From Musicola paradisiaca NCPPB 2511 (GTDB taxonomy: Bacteria; Pseudomonadota; Gammaproteobacteria; Enterobacterales; Enterobacteriaceae), in contig NZ_CM001857.1 in NCBI RefSeq assembly GCF_000400505.1, positions 3,716,390 through 3,780,389 on the forward strand: a stretch of DNA of 64,000 nt, in the 5' to 3' direction. Below are positions 38,628-47,442 of the stretch, in pieces. The position numbers and the translations under genes are program-made. The notes under the pieces were generated by a model. The model saw nothing but the letters and a program-made list of their open reading frames with translations. It did not search any database and was not told the origin of the DNA. The stretch's first letter is position 1. The number at the start of each line of letters is the position of its first letter.

Positions 38628-39605
38628 ATGCATAAAGGTATCACTCTCGCCGTACTGACGATGGCGGCGCTGGCCGCCCCTGCTCTGGCCGACACCACAT
38701 TGACCCTCTACACCAGCCAGCCCAGCGAAGATGCGCAAATGACCGTCGCCGCCTTCGAACAAGCGCACCCGGACATCAAAGTAAACTGGATCCGCGACGG
38801 AACCACCAAGCTGACCGCTCGTTTGCAGGCAGAAGCCGCCGCGGGCGGCGCCATGCCGGACGTCCTGCTGATCGCCGACAGCGTCACCATGGAAGCCCTT
38901 AAACAACAGAACCTGCTGGCGGCATATCAGTCGCCGGAGGCCAAACGCTACGATCCCGCGCTGTACGACGCCCAGGGTTACTACTACGGCACCAAATTGA
39001 TCACCACCGGCATCGCCTATCACCGTCAGGCGCCGGTCAAACCCACCTCATGGCAGGATTTAGTCAAGCCAGAGCTGAAAAACATGGCCACGCTACCCAG
39101 CCCGCTATACTCCGGTGCGGCACTGATCCACCTCGCCACGCTCACCGGCAACCCACAGCTAGGCTGGCATTACTATCAGCAGTTAAAAGACGACGGCGCG
39201 ATGCCGCAAAGCGGCAACGGCGGCGTGCTGAGCGCCATTACCTCCGGCGCCAAAGCCTACGGCGTGTTGGTGGACTTTATGGCGATCCGCGAGAAGGCCA
39301 AAGGCGCGCCGATTGAATTTCTGTTTCCCAAAGAAGGCGTCAGCATCGTTACCGAACCGGTCGCGATGACGAAGAAAGCCAACCACCCAGAGGCAGCCAA
39401 AGCATTTATCGACTTCATTCTTTCGGAAACCGGACAGAGACTGGTACTGAAGCAAGGCTATCTCACCGCCGATCCGACGCTGCCGGTTCCGGAAGGCTTT
39501 CCACCAAGAGATAGCATCAAATTGATGGCGTTTGACGCAGGCAAAGCGCTGGCGGAATCAGAACAGAACAAGCAGCGCTTTGGCGAACTTTTTGGAAACC
39601 AATAA
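38628..39605 (+). CDS. ABC importer substrate-binding protein (ferric iron type)
   Basis: Periplasmic binding protein of the Fbp/Afu and 2-aminoethylphosphonate group: signal peptide MHKGITLAVLTMAALAAPALA, then TTLTLYTSQPSEDAQMTVAAFEQAHPDIKVNWIRDGTTKLTARLQAE. 325 residues. The conserved tandem-Tyr iron-binding signature near the C terminus is not obvious, so iron is uncertain and phosphonates or other anions are possible. AAAAGGAG precedes ATG 38628. First gene of a three-gene importer operon; the permease follows two bases after its stop. Confidence 0.85.
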   Translation: MHKGITLAVLTMAALAAPALADTTLTLYTSQPSEDAQMTVAAFEQAHPDIKVNWIRDGTTKLTARLQAEAAAGGAMPDVLLIADSVTMEALKQQNLLAAYQSPEAKRYDPALYDAQGYYYGTKLITTGIAYHRQAPVKPTSWQDLVKPELKNMATLPSPLYSGAALIHLATLTGNPQLGWHYYQQLKDDGAMPQSGNGGVLSAITSGAKAYGVLVDFMAIREKAKGAPIEFLFPKEGVSIVTEPVAMTKKANHPEAAKAFIDFILSETGQRLVLKQGYLTADPTLPVPEGFPPRDSIKLMAFDAGKALAESEQNKQRFGELFGNQ

Positions 39606-39607
39606 AC

Positions 39608-41320
39608 ATGGATGGGCTAACCCTGCGCCCTGTCGTCGTCGGCAACCCGCCCCGAGGAGGATGGTGGCTGTTGCTGGCGCTGGTGGCGTTGCTCAGCCTG
39701 TTGCCCAGCCTGCGTCTGCTGCTGTCGGCGTTGTTTGACTGGCATCAGGGCGGCGATGGCAGCCTATGGCGCGTCCTGTCTAGCGGCGCCACCTGGCGCG
39801 CGCTGTATCACAGCCTCTATACCAGCGCACTCGGCACCCTGTTGTCGTTACTGCTGGGCAGTTTGTTCGCCTGCGCTCTGGCGCTGACCGATATCCGCGC
39901 CAAAGCGCTGTGGGTCTATCTTTTCATGCTGCCGATGATGATCCCGCCGCAAGTCACGGCGCTCAGTTGGCTACAACTGTTCGGCTCCAACAGCATTTTG
40001 CTGACCACACTGGGTGTGGCGCCGACGTTCGGCAGCCCCAACCCGCTCTACTCCGCCGAAGGCATCGCCTTGCTGCTCGGCATCCAGCACGCGCCGCTGG
40101 TGTTTCTCACACTACGCACCCAACTGCTGTGCCTGCCCAAAGAACAGATTGAAGCCGCCCGCCTGCACGGCGCGCCGTTATGGCGAGTGCTGTACGATAT
40201 CGTGCTGCCGCTATGCCGCACCGCGCTCTGGGCGGGCGGCGCCATTGCCTTTGTCTCGGCGCTGGGGAACTTCGGCATCCCGGCGATGCTGGGTATTCCG
40301 GTGTCCTACTTCGTGCTGCCCACCCGCATTTATCAACTGATGTCCGGTTACGGCCCGGCGATGCTCAACCAGGTCGCGGCGTTGTCGGTGGTGATGGGGG
40401 CGCTGGCGGTGGGGATCGTGGCGCTGCAAAGCCGCTGGCAGCGACGTCATGCGCTACCGCTGATCGGTATGGCGGGACGGGCGCTGGCGTTTCGGCTCGG
40501 CGTCTGGCGTCTTCCGGTCGAACTGCTGCTGGCGACGGTACTGTTTCTGATCCTGGTCGCACCGCTACTGGCGCTGATCGTTACCTCGCTGGTGCCGACG
40601 CTCGGCGTACCGCTCAATACCGCCACGCTGACTTTCGCCGCCTACCACACCCTGCTGCAACCCCACAGCGCCACCTGGCGTGCGCTCACCAACAGCGTGC
40701 TGCTGTCGTCGTTTGCAGCGCTCACGCTGACGGCGCTGAGTCTGCCGTTGGCTTATCTGCTGGTACGATTCCCCAGCCGTTTGCTGCGCTGGCTGCATCA
40801 AGCCATCGACATCCCCTACACCCTGCCGGGCGTGGTGCTGGCTATCGCATTTATTCTGCTGTTCGCCCGCCCGCTGCCGTTACTGGACATCAGTTTGCAG
40901 GGCACGCTGGCGATCATCTTTCTGGCCTACCTGGCCCGCTTTCTGACGGTGAGTCTCAAACCGGTACACAGCGGCATGTTGCAGTTGGATCCGGCATTGG
41001 AAGAGGCGGCCAGCCTGGCCGGCGCCGATAGCACCCAGCGCCTGCGCCATATCGTCCTGCCGCTGCTGGCGCCCGCGGCCTTTGCCGGCGCACTGCTGGT
41101 CTTTCTAACCGCAGTACACGAACTGACGGTCTCCGCGCTGCTGTGGAGCGCAGGCAGCGAAACGCTGGGCGTGGTGATTTTCAATCTTGATGAAAGCGGC
41201 AACAAAGTGCTGGCAGCGGCTATCTCCGTCATGGTGGTGGCGCTGGTGGCGCTGACGATGCTGCTGCTGAACGGCCTCGGCCGCTCTCTTCCGAAAGGCG
41301 TGATCCCATGGCGGAACTGA
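39608..41320 (+). CDS. ABC importer permease, fused two-domain (FbpB-like)
   Basis: 570-residue inner-membrane permease with about 12 helices and two binding-protein-dependent transport domains. EAA loops are EAARLHGAPLWRVLYDIVLPL in the first half and EAASLAGADSTQRLRHIVLPLL in the second, where the ATPase docks. This double permease is typical of iron and 2-aminoethylphosphonate importers. The ATP-binding gene starts 13 bp before its stop. Confidence 0.88.
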   Translation: MDGLTLRPVVVGNPPRGGWWLLLALVALLSLLPSLRLLLSALFDWHQGGDGSLWRVLSSGATWRALYHSLYTSALGTLLSLLLGSLFACALALTDIRAKALWVYLFMLPMMIPPQVTALSWLQLFGSNSILLTTLGVAPTFGSPNPLYSAEGIALLLGIQHAPLVFLTLRTQLLCLPKEQIEAARLHGAPLWRVLYDIVLPLCRTALWAGGAIAFVSALGNFGIPAMLGIPVSYFVLPTRIYQLMSGYGPAMLNQVAALSVVMGALAVGIVALQSRWQRRHALPLIGMAGRALAFRLGVWRLPVELLLATVLFLILVAPLLALIVTSLVPTLGVPLNTATLTFAAYHTLLQPHSATWRALTNSVLLSSFAALTLTALSLPLAYLLVRFPSRLLRWLHQAIDIPYTLPGVVLAIAFILLFARPLPLLDISLQGTLAIIFLAYLARFLTVSLKPVHSGMLQLDPALEEAASLAGADSTQRLRHIVLPLLAPAAFAGALLVFLTAVHELTVSALLWSAGSETLGVVIFNLDESGNKVLAAAISVMVVALVALTMLLLNGLGRSLPKGVIPWRN

Positions 41321-42342
41321 AACTGGAACAGGTCGGCAAACTGTTTGGCGAGCAAACGGTAGTACGCGATCTGACGCTGACCATACCGCCGGGCGCCTTT
41401 ACCGCGCTGCTCGGCCCCAGCGGCTGCGGGAAAACCACCACATTACGCATGCTGGCCGGGTTGGAAACACTGAGCCGCGGGCGCCTGTGGCTTGGCGATC
41501 GCCTGCTGGCGGATCAACACAACCACCTGCCGCCGGAAGCGCGCCAGATGGGGATGGTGTTTCAATCCTACGCCCTGTGGCCGCATATGACGGTGGCGGA
41601 AAACGTCGGCTACCCGCTGAAGCTGAAAAAGATCGGCGGCGCAGCCCGTGAAAAACAGGTGATGGACGCCCTGGAGGTGGTGGAGCTGGCCGCCTGCGCC
41701 CGGCGTTCACCGCAGGAATTAAGCGGCGGTCAGCGTCAGCGCGTGGCGCTGGCGCGCTGCCTGGTCTCGGAACCAAAGGTCATGCTGTTGGACGAACCGC
41801 TGGCCAACCTCGACCGGCACCTGCGCGCCACGCTGGAACAGACCTTCCGCGATTTTCACCGCCGAACCGGCGCCACCTTTGTCTACGTCACCCATGATCA
41901 GGCGGAGGCGATGGCGCTCGCCAGCCATATCGCGGTGATGCATCAGGGCGAACTGATGCAGTGGGGAACGCCGCAGCAGCTTTATCATGCGCCGCGTAGC
42001 GCCTGGATCGCCGGCTTCATCGGCAAGGGCAGCATTCTGCAACTGCCGCTCGTTGCGACCAGCGATTTGCTGGACAGCGCCAGCCTGCACCAGAGTCTGG
42101 AACGCCACGATACCTCGCTGCCGCACCAGCCGGTGCTGATTCGTCCCGAACACGTCGTCCTCGCCGGGCACAGCCCACTGACGGCGCAGGTCGCCAGCTG
42201 TATCTATCAGGGCGAACGCTATCTTCTGGAACTGCGGTTGCCCGATGGCCAGACGCTGACCGCCTATCACCCCGCACCGCTGGCGGAACAGCAAAACGTG
42301 GCGGTGCGCCTGTTGCAAGGCTGGCGGCTGGAGGCGGCATAA
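41308..42342 (+). CDS. ABC importer ATP-binding protein (FbpC-like)
   Basis: 344 residues: Walker A GPSGCGKTT (about 36-44), Q-loop FQSYALWPHMTV, signature LSGGQRQRVALARCL, Walker B VMLLDEPLANLD, H-loop VTHDQAEAM, and a C-terminal TOBE-type regulatory domain (VLIRPEHVVLAGHSPLTAQVASCIYQGERYLLELRL). Energises the preceding permease. Converges with the enolase-family gene, leaving 20 bp. Confidence 0.92.
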   Translation: MAELKLEQVGKLFGEQTVVRDLTLTIPPGAFTALLGPSGCGKTTTLRMLAGLETLSRGRLWLGDRLLADQHNHLPPEARQMGMVFQSYALWPHMTVAENVGYPLKLKKIGGAAREKQVMDALEVVELAACARRSPQELSGGQRQRVALARCLVSEPKVMLLDEPLANLDRHLRATLEQTFRDFHRRTGATFVYVTHDQAEAMALASHIAVMHQGELMQWGTPQQLYHAPRSAWIAGFIGKGSILQLPLVATSDLLDSASLHQSLERHDTSLPHQPVLIRPEHVVLAGHSPLTAQVASCIYQGERYLLELRLPDGQTLTAYHPAPLAEQQNVAVRLLQGWRLEAA

Positions 42343-42362
42343 ACGCCGCCTCATCATAACGA

Positions 42363-43475
42363 TCAGAAACGGAACGTCTCTTCGCCGTAACAGTAGCGGG
42401 CGTACAGTTCCGGGTTGATATCAAAACCGATACCCGGCTTGTCCGGCACCGCCACCATACTGTCCTGATCCAGCGTCACTTCCGGCAGCATGAAATCCTG
42501 CGCCCAATAGCGTGACGACGGCGGAATGTCATGCGCCAGCAGGAAGTTGGGCAGCGTCGCCACCGCGATGTTGTGCGCCTTGCCGACGGCGGTATCCAGC
42601 ATGCCGCCGCACCATACCGGGATCCCGGCGTCTTGGCAGAAATCGTGGATCAGCTTGGTTTCGGTGATGCCGCCCACCCGCGCCACCTTGATATTGATGA
42701 TGCGGCCGCTGCCCAGTTCAATGGCTTTGCGGGCATCCTCCACCGAGGCAATGCTCTCATCCAGACAGATCGGCGTTTCGATCGCCGCCTGCAACTTGCG
42801 GTGATCGACGATATCGTCGTGTGCCAGCGGTTGTTCGATCATCAACAAGTTGTACTTGTCGAATTCCCGGAACAGCGGAATATCGTCCAGCGAATAGGCG
42901 GAGTTGGCGTCCACCATCAGCGTGATATCGCCGAATTCGCTGCGCAGCGCCTGAATGTAGGCCAGATCCTTGCCCGGCTTGATCTTAATCTTGATACGGC
43001 GATAGCCTTCTTCTCGGTAGCCTGCCACCACGCGCACCAAATCCGCCGGCGTCGGCTGAATACCGATGCTGACGCCCGCCTCGACCCGGTCGCGCACGCC
43101 GCCCAGCTCGCGCCACAGCGGCGTCTGTTTCTGTTTGGTATAAGCGTCCCATACCGCGCCTTCTACCGCCGCCTTGGCGCAGTTGTTGCGGCGTACCGGC
43201 GCAAAAATATCGCGCACTTCGGAAGGATGACGAATCTCGCCGGCCTGGCGCAGCATCGGCACCAGAAAATCACGCATGATGTGCCAGGCGGTAACGTTGG
43301 TTTCCTCGTTGTAAAACGGCAGCGAAATCGCCGAACAATCGCCGTAACCCACCACATCGCCGCAATGCGCTTCCACCACGGTGAAATATTTCTCCGTCTG
43401 GGTGGCGAAGCTGGTGGTAAACGGGGTTTTCAGCGTCATCTTCATCTGACGCAATACAATTTTGTCTATTTTCAT
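42363..43475 (-). CDS. Enolase-superfamily enzyme, NSAR/OSBS-like
   Basis: 370 residues, muconate-lactonising subgroup. Closest in features to N-succinylamino-acid racemases/o-succinylbenzoate synthases of the type-2 MenC group: GVSIGI, KIKIKPG with K164/K166 as the likely base, metal ligands D189, E214 and D239, and K263 on the other side, then VWCGGMLDTAVGKAHNIAVATLPNF. Two lysines on opposite faces fit a racemase or epimerase. It is not beside menaquinone genes, and shares strand and context with an MFS transporter, suggesting catabolism or racemisation of an imported acyl-amino acid (inference). Confidence 0.82.
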   Translation of the reverse strand: MKIDKIVLRQMKMTLKTPFTTSFATQTEKYFTVVEAHCGDVVGYGDCSAISLPFYNEETNVTAWHIMRDFLVPMLRQAGEIRHPSEVRDIFAPVRRNNCAKAAVEGAVWDAYTKQKQTPLWRELGGVRDRVEAGVSIGIQPTPADLVRVVAGYREEGYRRIKIKIKPGKDLAYIQALRSEFGDITLMVDANSAYSLDDIPLFREFDKYNLLMIEQPLAHDDIVDHRKLQAAIETPICLDESIASVEDARKAIELGSGRIINIKVARVGGITETKLIHDFCQDAGIPVWCGGMLDTAVGKAHNIAVATLPNFLLAHDIPPSSRYWAQDFMLPEVTLDQDSMVAVPDKPGIGFDINPELYARYCYGEETFRF

Positions 43476-43501
43476 CTTTGTCCTTCACAACACAGTTAAC
43501 G

Positions 43502-44716
43502 TCAAACCTGCGCCGCGACGCCGGGCTGTGCCGACGGGCGCGTGTGGATAGTCAGGCTCACCACCGCCGAGAACGCGGCGGCGGCCATCAAAAACAGGAA
43601 CGCCGAGGGATAGCCGAAGTGTTCGACCATCGCGCCGATCACCAGCGGTGCGATAAACCCGGCCGCCTGCCCGCCGACGTTGATCACCCCGATGCCGGAT
43701 CCCACCATGCGCGACGCCAATACCTTGGTCGGCAGCGCCACGGCAATTGCCAACACAAACGATTTGAAAAAATAAGCGCAAGACTGGGCAACCACCACCG
43801 CGGTGATACTCGACGCACTGTACATCAGATACAGGAACAGCGCGGTCAACAAGGCGCAGCCCATCAGCATTACGCGCTCACGGCCGTCAAAGAACCGGGT
43901 CATCACCCAGCCGCCGGAGGCGGTCGCCACCCCGGCCATCACGTAAGGGATCGGCAACAGCACCCCCACCGCTTTCAGATCCAGATGACGTTCGGTCATC
44001 AGGTAAATCGGCATCCAGGAATCCAGCCCCTTGTTGATCAGGCTCAGGCCGAACCACACCGCCGCCAACCGCCATAACAGTGGGTTTTTCATCACCTCGC
44101 GCCAATCGGCGCCGCTCAGGCGCTCCGGCTCATTCGACACCCATGCCGGCTTAGCGCTGACGGTCAGGGTATATACCAGCACGAAGGCGATGCCGAACAG
44201 GCCAATCACCATAAACGCATGGCGCCAGCCCAACGCCAGAATCAACGGCGCGATCAGCAACGGCGCAATCATGCTGCCCACATAGTTGGAAGACATCAGC
44301 AACGAGGTCATGCGCGGCTTATCACTCGGAGGGAACTGCTCCGCCGCATTCTTGACGGAAGCGGAGGGATAAGCGCCTTCTCCCAACCCGAACAAAAAGC
44401 GAATCACCAGCAGCGCCGTCAACGACCAGGCGATGCCGGTCAGAAACGTAAACAGCGACCACATGGCGATCGCCATCGCCACCACCACTTTGGCGCCGAA
44501 GCGATCCGCCAGCCAGCCGCCGGGCAGTTGCATCAACCAGAAGCCGAAATAAAACGCGCTCAGCACCAGCCCGATCTCGCTGGGCGACAGCGACAGCTCT
44601 TTCGCCATCTGCGTCGACCCCATACTCAGCACCACGCGATCGATAAACGCCACGCACCAGCCGATATACAGCAGGAACAGCACCCAATATGATTTTTTTC
44701 TCGTGTAATGACCCAT
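43502..44716 (-). CDS. MFS transporter, anion:cation symporter group
   Basis: 404-residue inner-membrane transporter with 12 helices, of the phthalate/hexuronate (ACS) group: YWVLFLLYIGWCVAFIDRVVLSMGSTQMAKELSLSPSEIGLVLSAFYFGFWLMQLPGGWLADRFGAK and FGLGEGAYPSASVKNAAEQFPPSDK are signatures. The ATG at 44716 (MGHYTRKKSY) has AGGAC upstream; the frame extends further without support. It is upstream of the enolase-family gene on the same strand, 26 bp apart, and divergent from a LysR gene that likely controls it. Confidence 0.87.
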   Translation of the reverse strand: MGHYTRKKSYWVLFLLYIGWCVAFIDRVVLSMGSTQMAKELSLSPSEIGLVLSAFYFGFWLMQLPGGWLADRFGAKVVVAMAIAMWSLFTFLTGIAWSLTALLVIRFLFGLGEGAYPSASVKNAAEQFPPSDKPRMTSLLMSSNYVGSMIAPLLIAPLILALGWRHAFMVIGLFGIAFVLVYTLTVSAKPAWVSNEPERLSGADWREVMKNPLLWRLAAVWFGLSLINKGLDSWMPIYLMTERHLDLKAVGVLLPIPYVMAGVATASGGWVMTRFFDGRERVMLMGCALLTALFLYLMYSASSITAVVVAQSCAYFFKSFVLAIAVALPTKVLASRMVGSGIGVINVGGQAAGFIAPLVIGAMVEHFGYPSAFLFLMAAAAFSAVVSLTIHTRPSAQPGVAAQV

Positions 44717-44859
44717 CTGTCCTGATTCCCCTGTGTGATGTTTGCGTTGTCTGCGGCCAGTGCGTTCTGCGACGCATTCTTCCCTGCCGATACTCCCCTC
44801 CTGATTGCATACTAGACACCCGCCATCCATACTGCTATTTCAACTTTTTCACCGCCCTA

Positions 44860-44874
44860 TTGCCGAAACGGCAA
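44860..44874 (+). promoter_or_regulatory. Candidate LysR operator
   Basis: TTGCCGAAACGGCAA, a perfect 6-3-6 inverted repeat in the 181-bp divergent spacer between the MFS and LysR genes, 24 bp before the LysR start. Fits the T-N11-A type dyad bound by LysR proteins. Confidence 0.5.
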
Positions 44875-44897
44875 ACTTTAACCATCGAGAAAACGCC

Positions 44898-45821
44898 ATG
44901 ACCGCCCGTTATCTGCAGGACACCGCCATCCGTTACTTTCTGGAGGTGGTGCGTTCCGGCTCCATCAGCGAAGCCGCCCAGCGCCTGAACGTAGCGGGTT
45001 CCGCCATCAGCCGCCAAATCAGCGGGCTGGAAGACCGGCTCAACACCACGCTGTTCGAACGGCGAAAAAGCGGCATGACACCCACCGCCGCCGGAGAGTT
45101 ACTGGCGGCCTACGCCTTTCGTAATCAGTTGGAAACCGAGCAGGTCACGCAGGAAATTCGGGAATTGCAGGGATTGCGACGCGGCGACGTGCGTATTGTC
45201 TCCACTGCGGGATTCAGCCTGGATTTTATTCCGATGGCGATCTCTTCGTTCCGCCAACGTTATCCCTATATCCGTTTTCAACTGTTGGTGGCGACCGCCG
45301 AAGAAGTGGCGCGTCGGTTGAATGAAGGCGAAAGCGATATCGGGCTGACGTTCAGCCAGATCCCCACCGCCAATATTCACGTCGCTTACCGGCTGCATTC
45401 GCCGCTGGTGGCGGTGATGCAACGCCACCACCCGCTGGCGGAGAAAACGAATCTGCGGTTGTCGCAACTGGCGGGTTATCCACTCGGCGTGCCCGTGCGA
45501 CATATCCTGACCCGGCGGCTGTTCGATGCCTGCTGTAGCCGTCAGGGGTTATTGATCGACCCGGCATTCGAAACCACCTCCATCAGCGCCCTGCTGGCGT
45601 TTTCCCGCTATTGCGACGGCGTGGTGATTTCCACCGAACTGGTGGTGCGCCAATACCTGAAAGATCACGACATGGTAGCGGTGCCGATTACCGGCCAGGA
45701 TCTGAATGGGCTCAATATCGAATTGAACACGCTGGCGGGGCGCACACTGCCCAAAGCGGTCTCCGCGTTTACCGAACATCTGATCCGGATCATGGAACAA
45801 GAGCAGGAACCTGACGCCTAA
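44898..45821 (+). CDS. LysR-family transcriptional regulator
   Basis: 307 residues from ATG 44898 (MTARYLQDTAIRYFLEVVRSGSISEAAQRLNVAGSAISRQISGLEDRLNTTLFERRKSGM), with the winged helix at the N terminus and a substrate-binding domain after about residue 90 (DVRIVSTAGFSLDFIPMAISSFRQRYPYIRFQL). GAGAAAA lies upstream. Divergent from the MFS-enolase pair, so it probably activates them when its co-inducer is present. Effector unknown. Confidence 0.87.
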   Translation: MTARYLQDTAIRYFLEVVRSGSISEAAQRLNVAGSAISRQISGLEDRLNTTLFERRKSGMTPTAAGELLAAYAFRNQLETEQVTQEIRELQGLRRGDVRIVSTAGFSLDFIPMAISSFRQRYPYIRFQLLVATAEEVARRLNEGESDIGLTFSQIPTANIHVAYRLHSPLVAVMQRHHPLAEKTNLRLSQLAGYPLGVPVRHILTRRLFDACCSRQGLLIDPAFETTSISALLAFSRYCDGVVISTELVVRQYLKDHDMVAVPITGQDLNGLNIELNTLAGRTLPKAVSAFTEHLIRIMEQEQEPDA

Positions 45822-45923
45822 CCGCCGATGCCGCCAGCCGGGCGTATAATTCGGTTTTTTCCCTATGGACGTTGCGCTAACATGGCCGCCACGTTGTTTC
45901 TGGCAGAGTTATATGGATATCTG

Positions 45924-47033
45924 ATGCGTCGCCTGATTGCAGTTGTTCCCCTGTTGGTTATGTTGTCCGCTTGTAGCAATACCCCGTCCGAATCGCAGCC
46001 GGACGCAATGATAACCGGCACGCCTTCCTCCACGTCCCCCACGCCGACCGGCGGATTCTTCAACCCAGGCGCCCAGAGCGGCATGTTGGCAAACGGCGAT
46101 TTCGCCAACAGCCCGGATGTCGATCGCTTTATCGGCAAAATGGCACAGCAGTACGGTTTCGACCGTCAGCAACTGCACACTATTCTGGGCCAGGCGCAAC
46201 GGCTGGACTGGGTGATCCGGCTGATGGATAAACAGGCGCCGGCGCCGTCTACGGCGGTGCCGTCCAACATTCCCAACGGCGCCTGGCTGCGTTACCGCAA
46301 GCAGTTCATCACCCCGGATAATCTGCAAAACGGCGTCGCCTTCTGGAATCAATACGCCGATGCGCTGGAGCGCGCGCGGCAAATCTACGGCGTGCCGCCG
46401 GAGATCATTGTCGGCATCATCGGGGTGGAAACCCGCTGGGGCCGGGTGATGGGCAAAACCCGCATTCTGGACGCACTGGCGACACTGGCCTTCGCCTACC
46501 CGCGTCGGGCGGAGTATTTCCAAAGCGAACTGGAATACTTCCTGTTGATGGCGCGGGAAGACGGCTTTGATCCGCTATCGCTGCGCGGCTCGTTTGCCGG
46601 CGCGATGGGCTACGGTCAGTTCATGCCGTCGGCCTTCAAAAAATACGCGGTGGATTTCAACGGCGACGGCATTCCCAACCTGTGGGATCCGGTGGATGCC
46701 ATCGGCAGCGTCGCCAACTACTTCAAATCGAACGGCTGGCAGCCGAACGAACAGATAGCGGTGCCCGCCAGCGGCCAGACCTTCTCACTGGATACCGGCT
46801 TTAAAACCCGCTACTCCCTGTCGACGCTGGCGGCGGCCGGGCTACGCCCCACCGCATCGCTGGGCGGCTATCAGGAAGCCAGCCTGCTGCGCCTCGACAT
46901 GGGCAGCTACTACCAGTTCTGGTACGGCCTGCCGAACTTCTACGCCATCACCCGCTACAACCACAGCGTGCACTACGCGATGGCGGTATGGCAGCTAGGG
47001 GAAGAAGTCAGAAAAGCACGGCAGGGGTACTAA
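45924..47033 (+). CDS. mltB: Membrane-bound lytic murein transglycosylase B
   Basis: Outer-membrane lipoprotein that cleaves peptidoglycan glycan strands by non-hydrolytic transglycosylation. Lipobox LSAC (Cys17), catalytic Glu169 in IIGVETRWG, GAMGYGQFMPSAFKKYAVDF, and the EF-hand-like calcium site DFNGDGIPNLWDP found in MltB. 369 residues from ATG 45924 (MRRLIAVVPL); the frame reads upstream without homology. Not in an operon. Confidence 0.95.
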   Translation: MRRLIAVVPLLVMLSACSNTPSESQPDAMITGTPSSTSPTPTGGFFNPGAQSGMLANGDFANSPDVDRFIGKMAQQYGFDRQQLHTILGQAQRLDWVIRLMDKQAPAPSTAVPSNIPNGAWLRYRKQFITPDNLQNGVAFWNQYADALERARQIYGVPPEIIVGIIGVETRWGRVMGKTRILDALATLAFAYPRRAEYFQSELEYFLLMAREDGFDPLSLRGSFAGAMGYGQFMPSAFKKYAVDFNGDGIPNLWDPVDAIGSVANYFKSNGWQPNEQIAVPASGQTFSLDTGFKTRYSLSTLAAAGLRPTASLGGYQEASLLRLDMGSYYQFWYGLPNFYAITRYNHSVHYAMAVWQLGEEVRKARQGY

Positions 47034-47040
47034 ACCTGAG

Positions 47041-47265
47041 TCCAACTGCTGACAAACCCTTTAAGTACACGGCGTCAAGAACTGTGCTGAGGTGGACGAC
47101 TTCGCCGGGTGAGCCGCATGGACGCGGCGAAAGCCCGTGCGCTCCGGACAAAAACGCCGGGAGCGTTTTTGAACAGCGTTTACGCTGGCCCGCAGGGCGA
47201 GCCCCAGGGATGGGCCAGGTCATACAGCCAACATCCTTGCTGCTTGAAGTATTACGGGGATATTA
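47041..47265. repeat. Intergenic repeat mosaic with ERIC half
   Basis: Starts with ACTGCTGACAAACC, also found at 36325; then a GC-rich stretch with short hairpins (GCCGCATGGACGCGGC, AAACGCCGGGAGCGTTT); ends in the right half of an ERIC element (GCCAACAT...GCTTGAAGTATTACGGGGATAT, 47228-47262). Occupies most of the 409 bp between mltB and the chemoreceptor gene, where no gene is seen. Confidence 0.6.
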
Positions 47266-47442
47266 AAAATACATCGTCTGGGCTGTTATAAATCCAAATC
47301 TGCACTATTACTTTCTTATCAGCGCCAATTCATTGATCCATCGCGATCCGCGATCGATATTGCAAGCATGTTGCCCTGCCTGCAATTCAATTGTTTTGGC
47401 CATAAAAAAATCACTGGCATATTTTCGGTATAGGGGATGTCA

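Noticed and set aside
42531-43499. Plus-strand 322-codon frame opposite the enolase-family gene
   Set aside because: Antisense frame whose existence follows from GC-rich codon bias; enolase motifs are clearly on the other strand.
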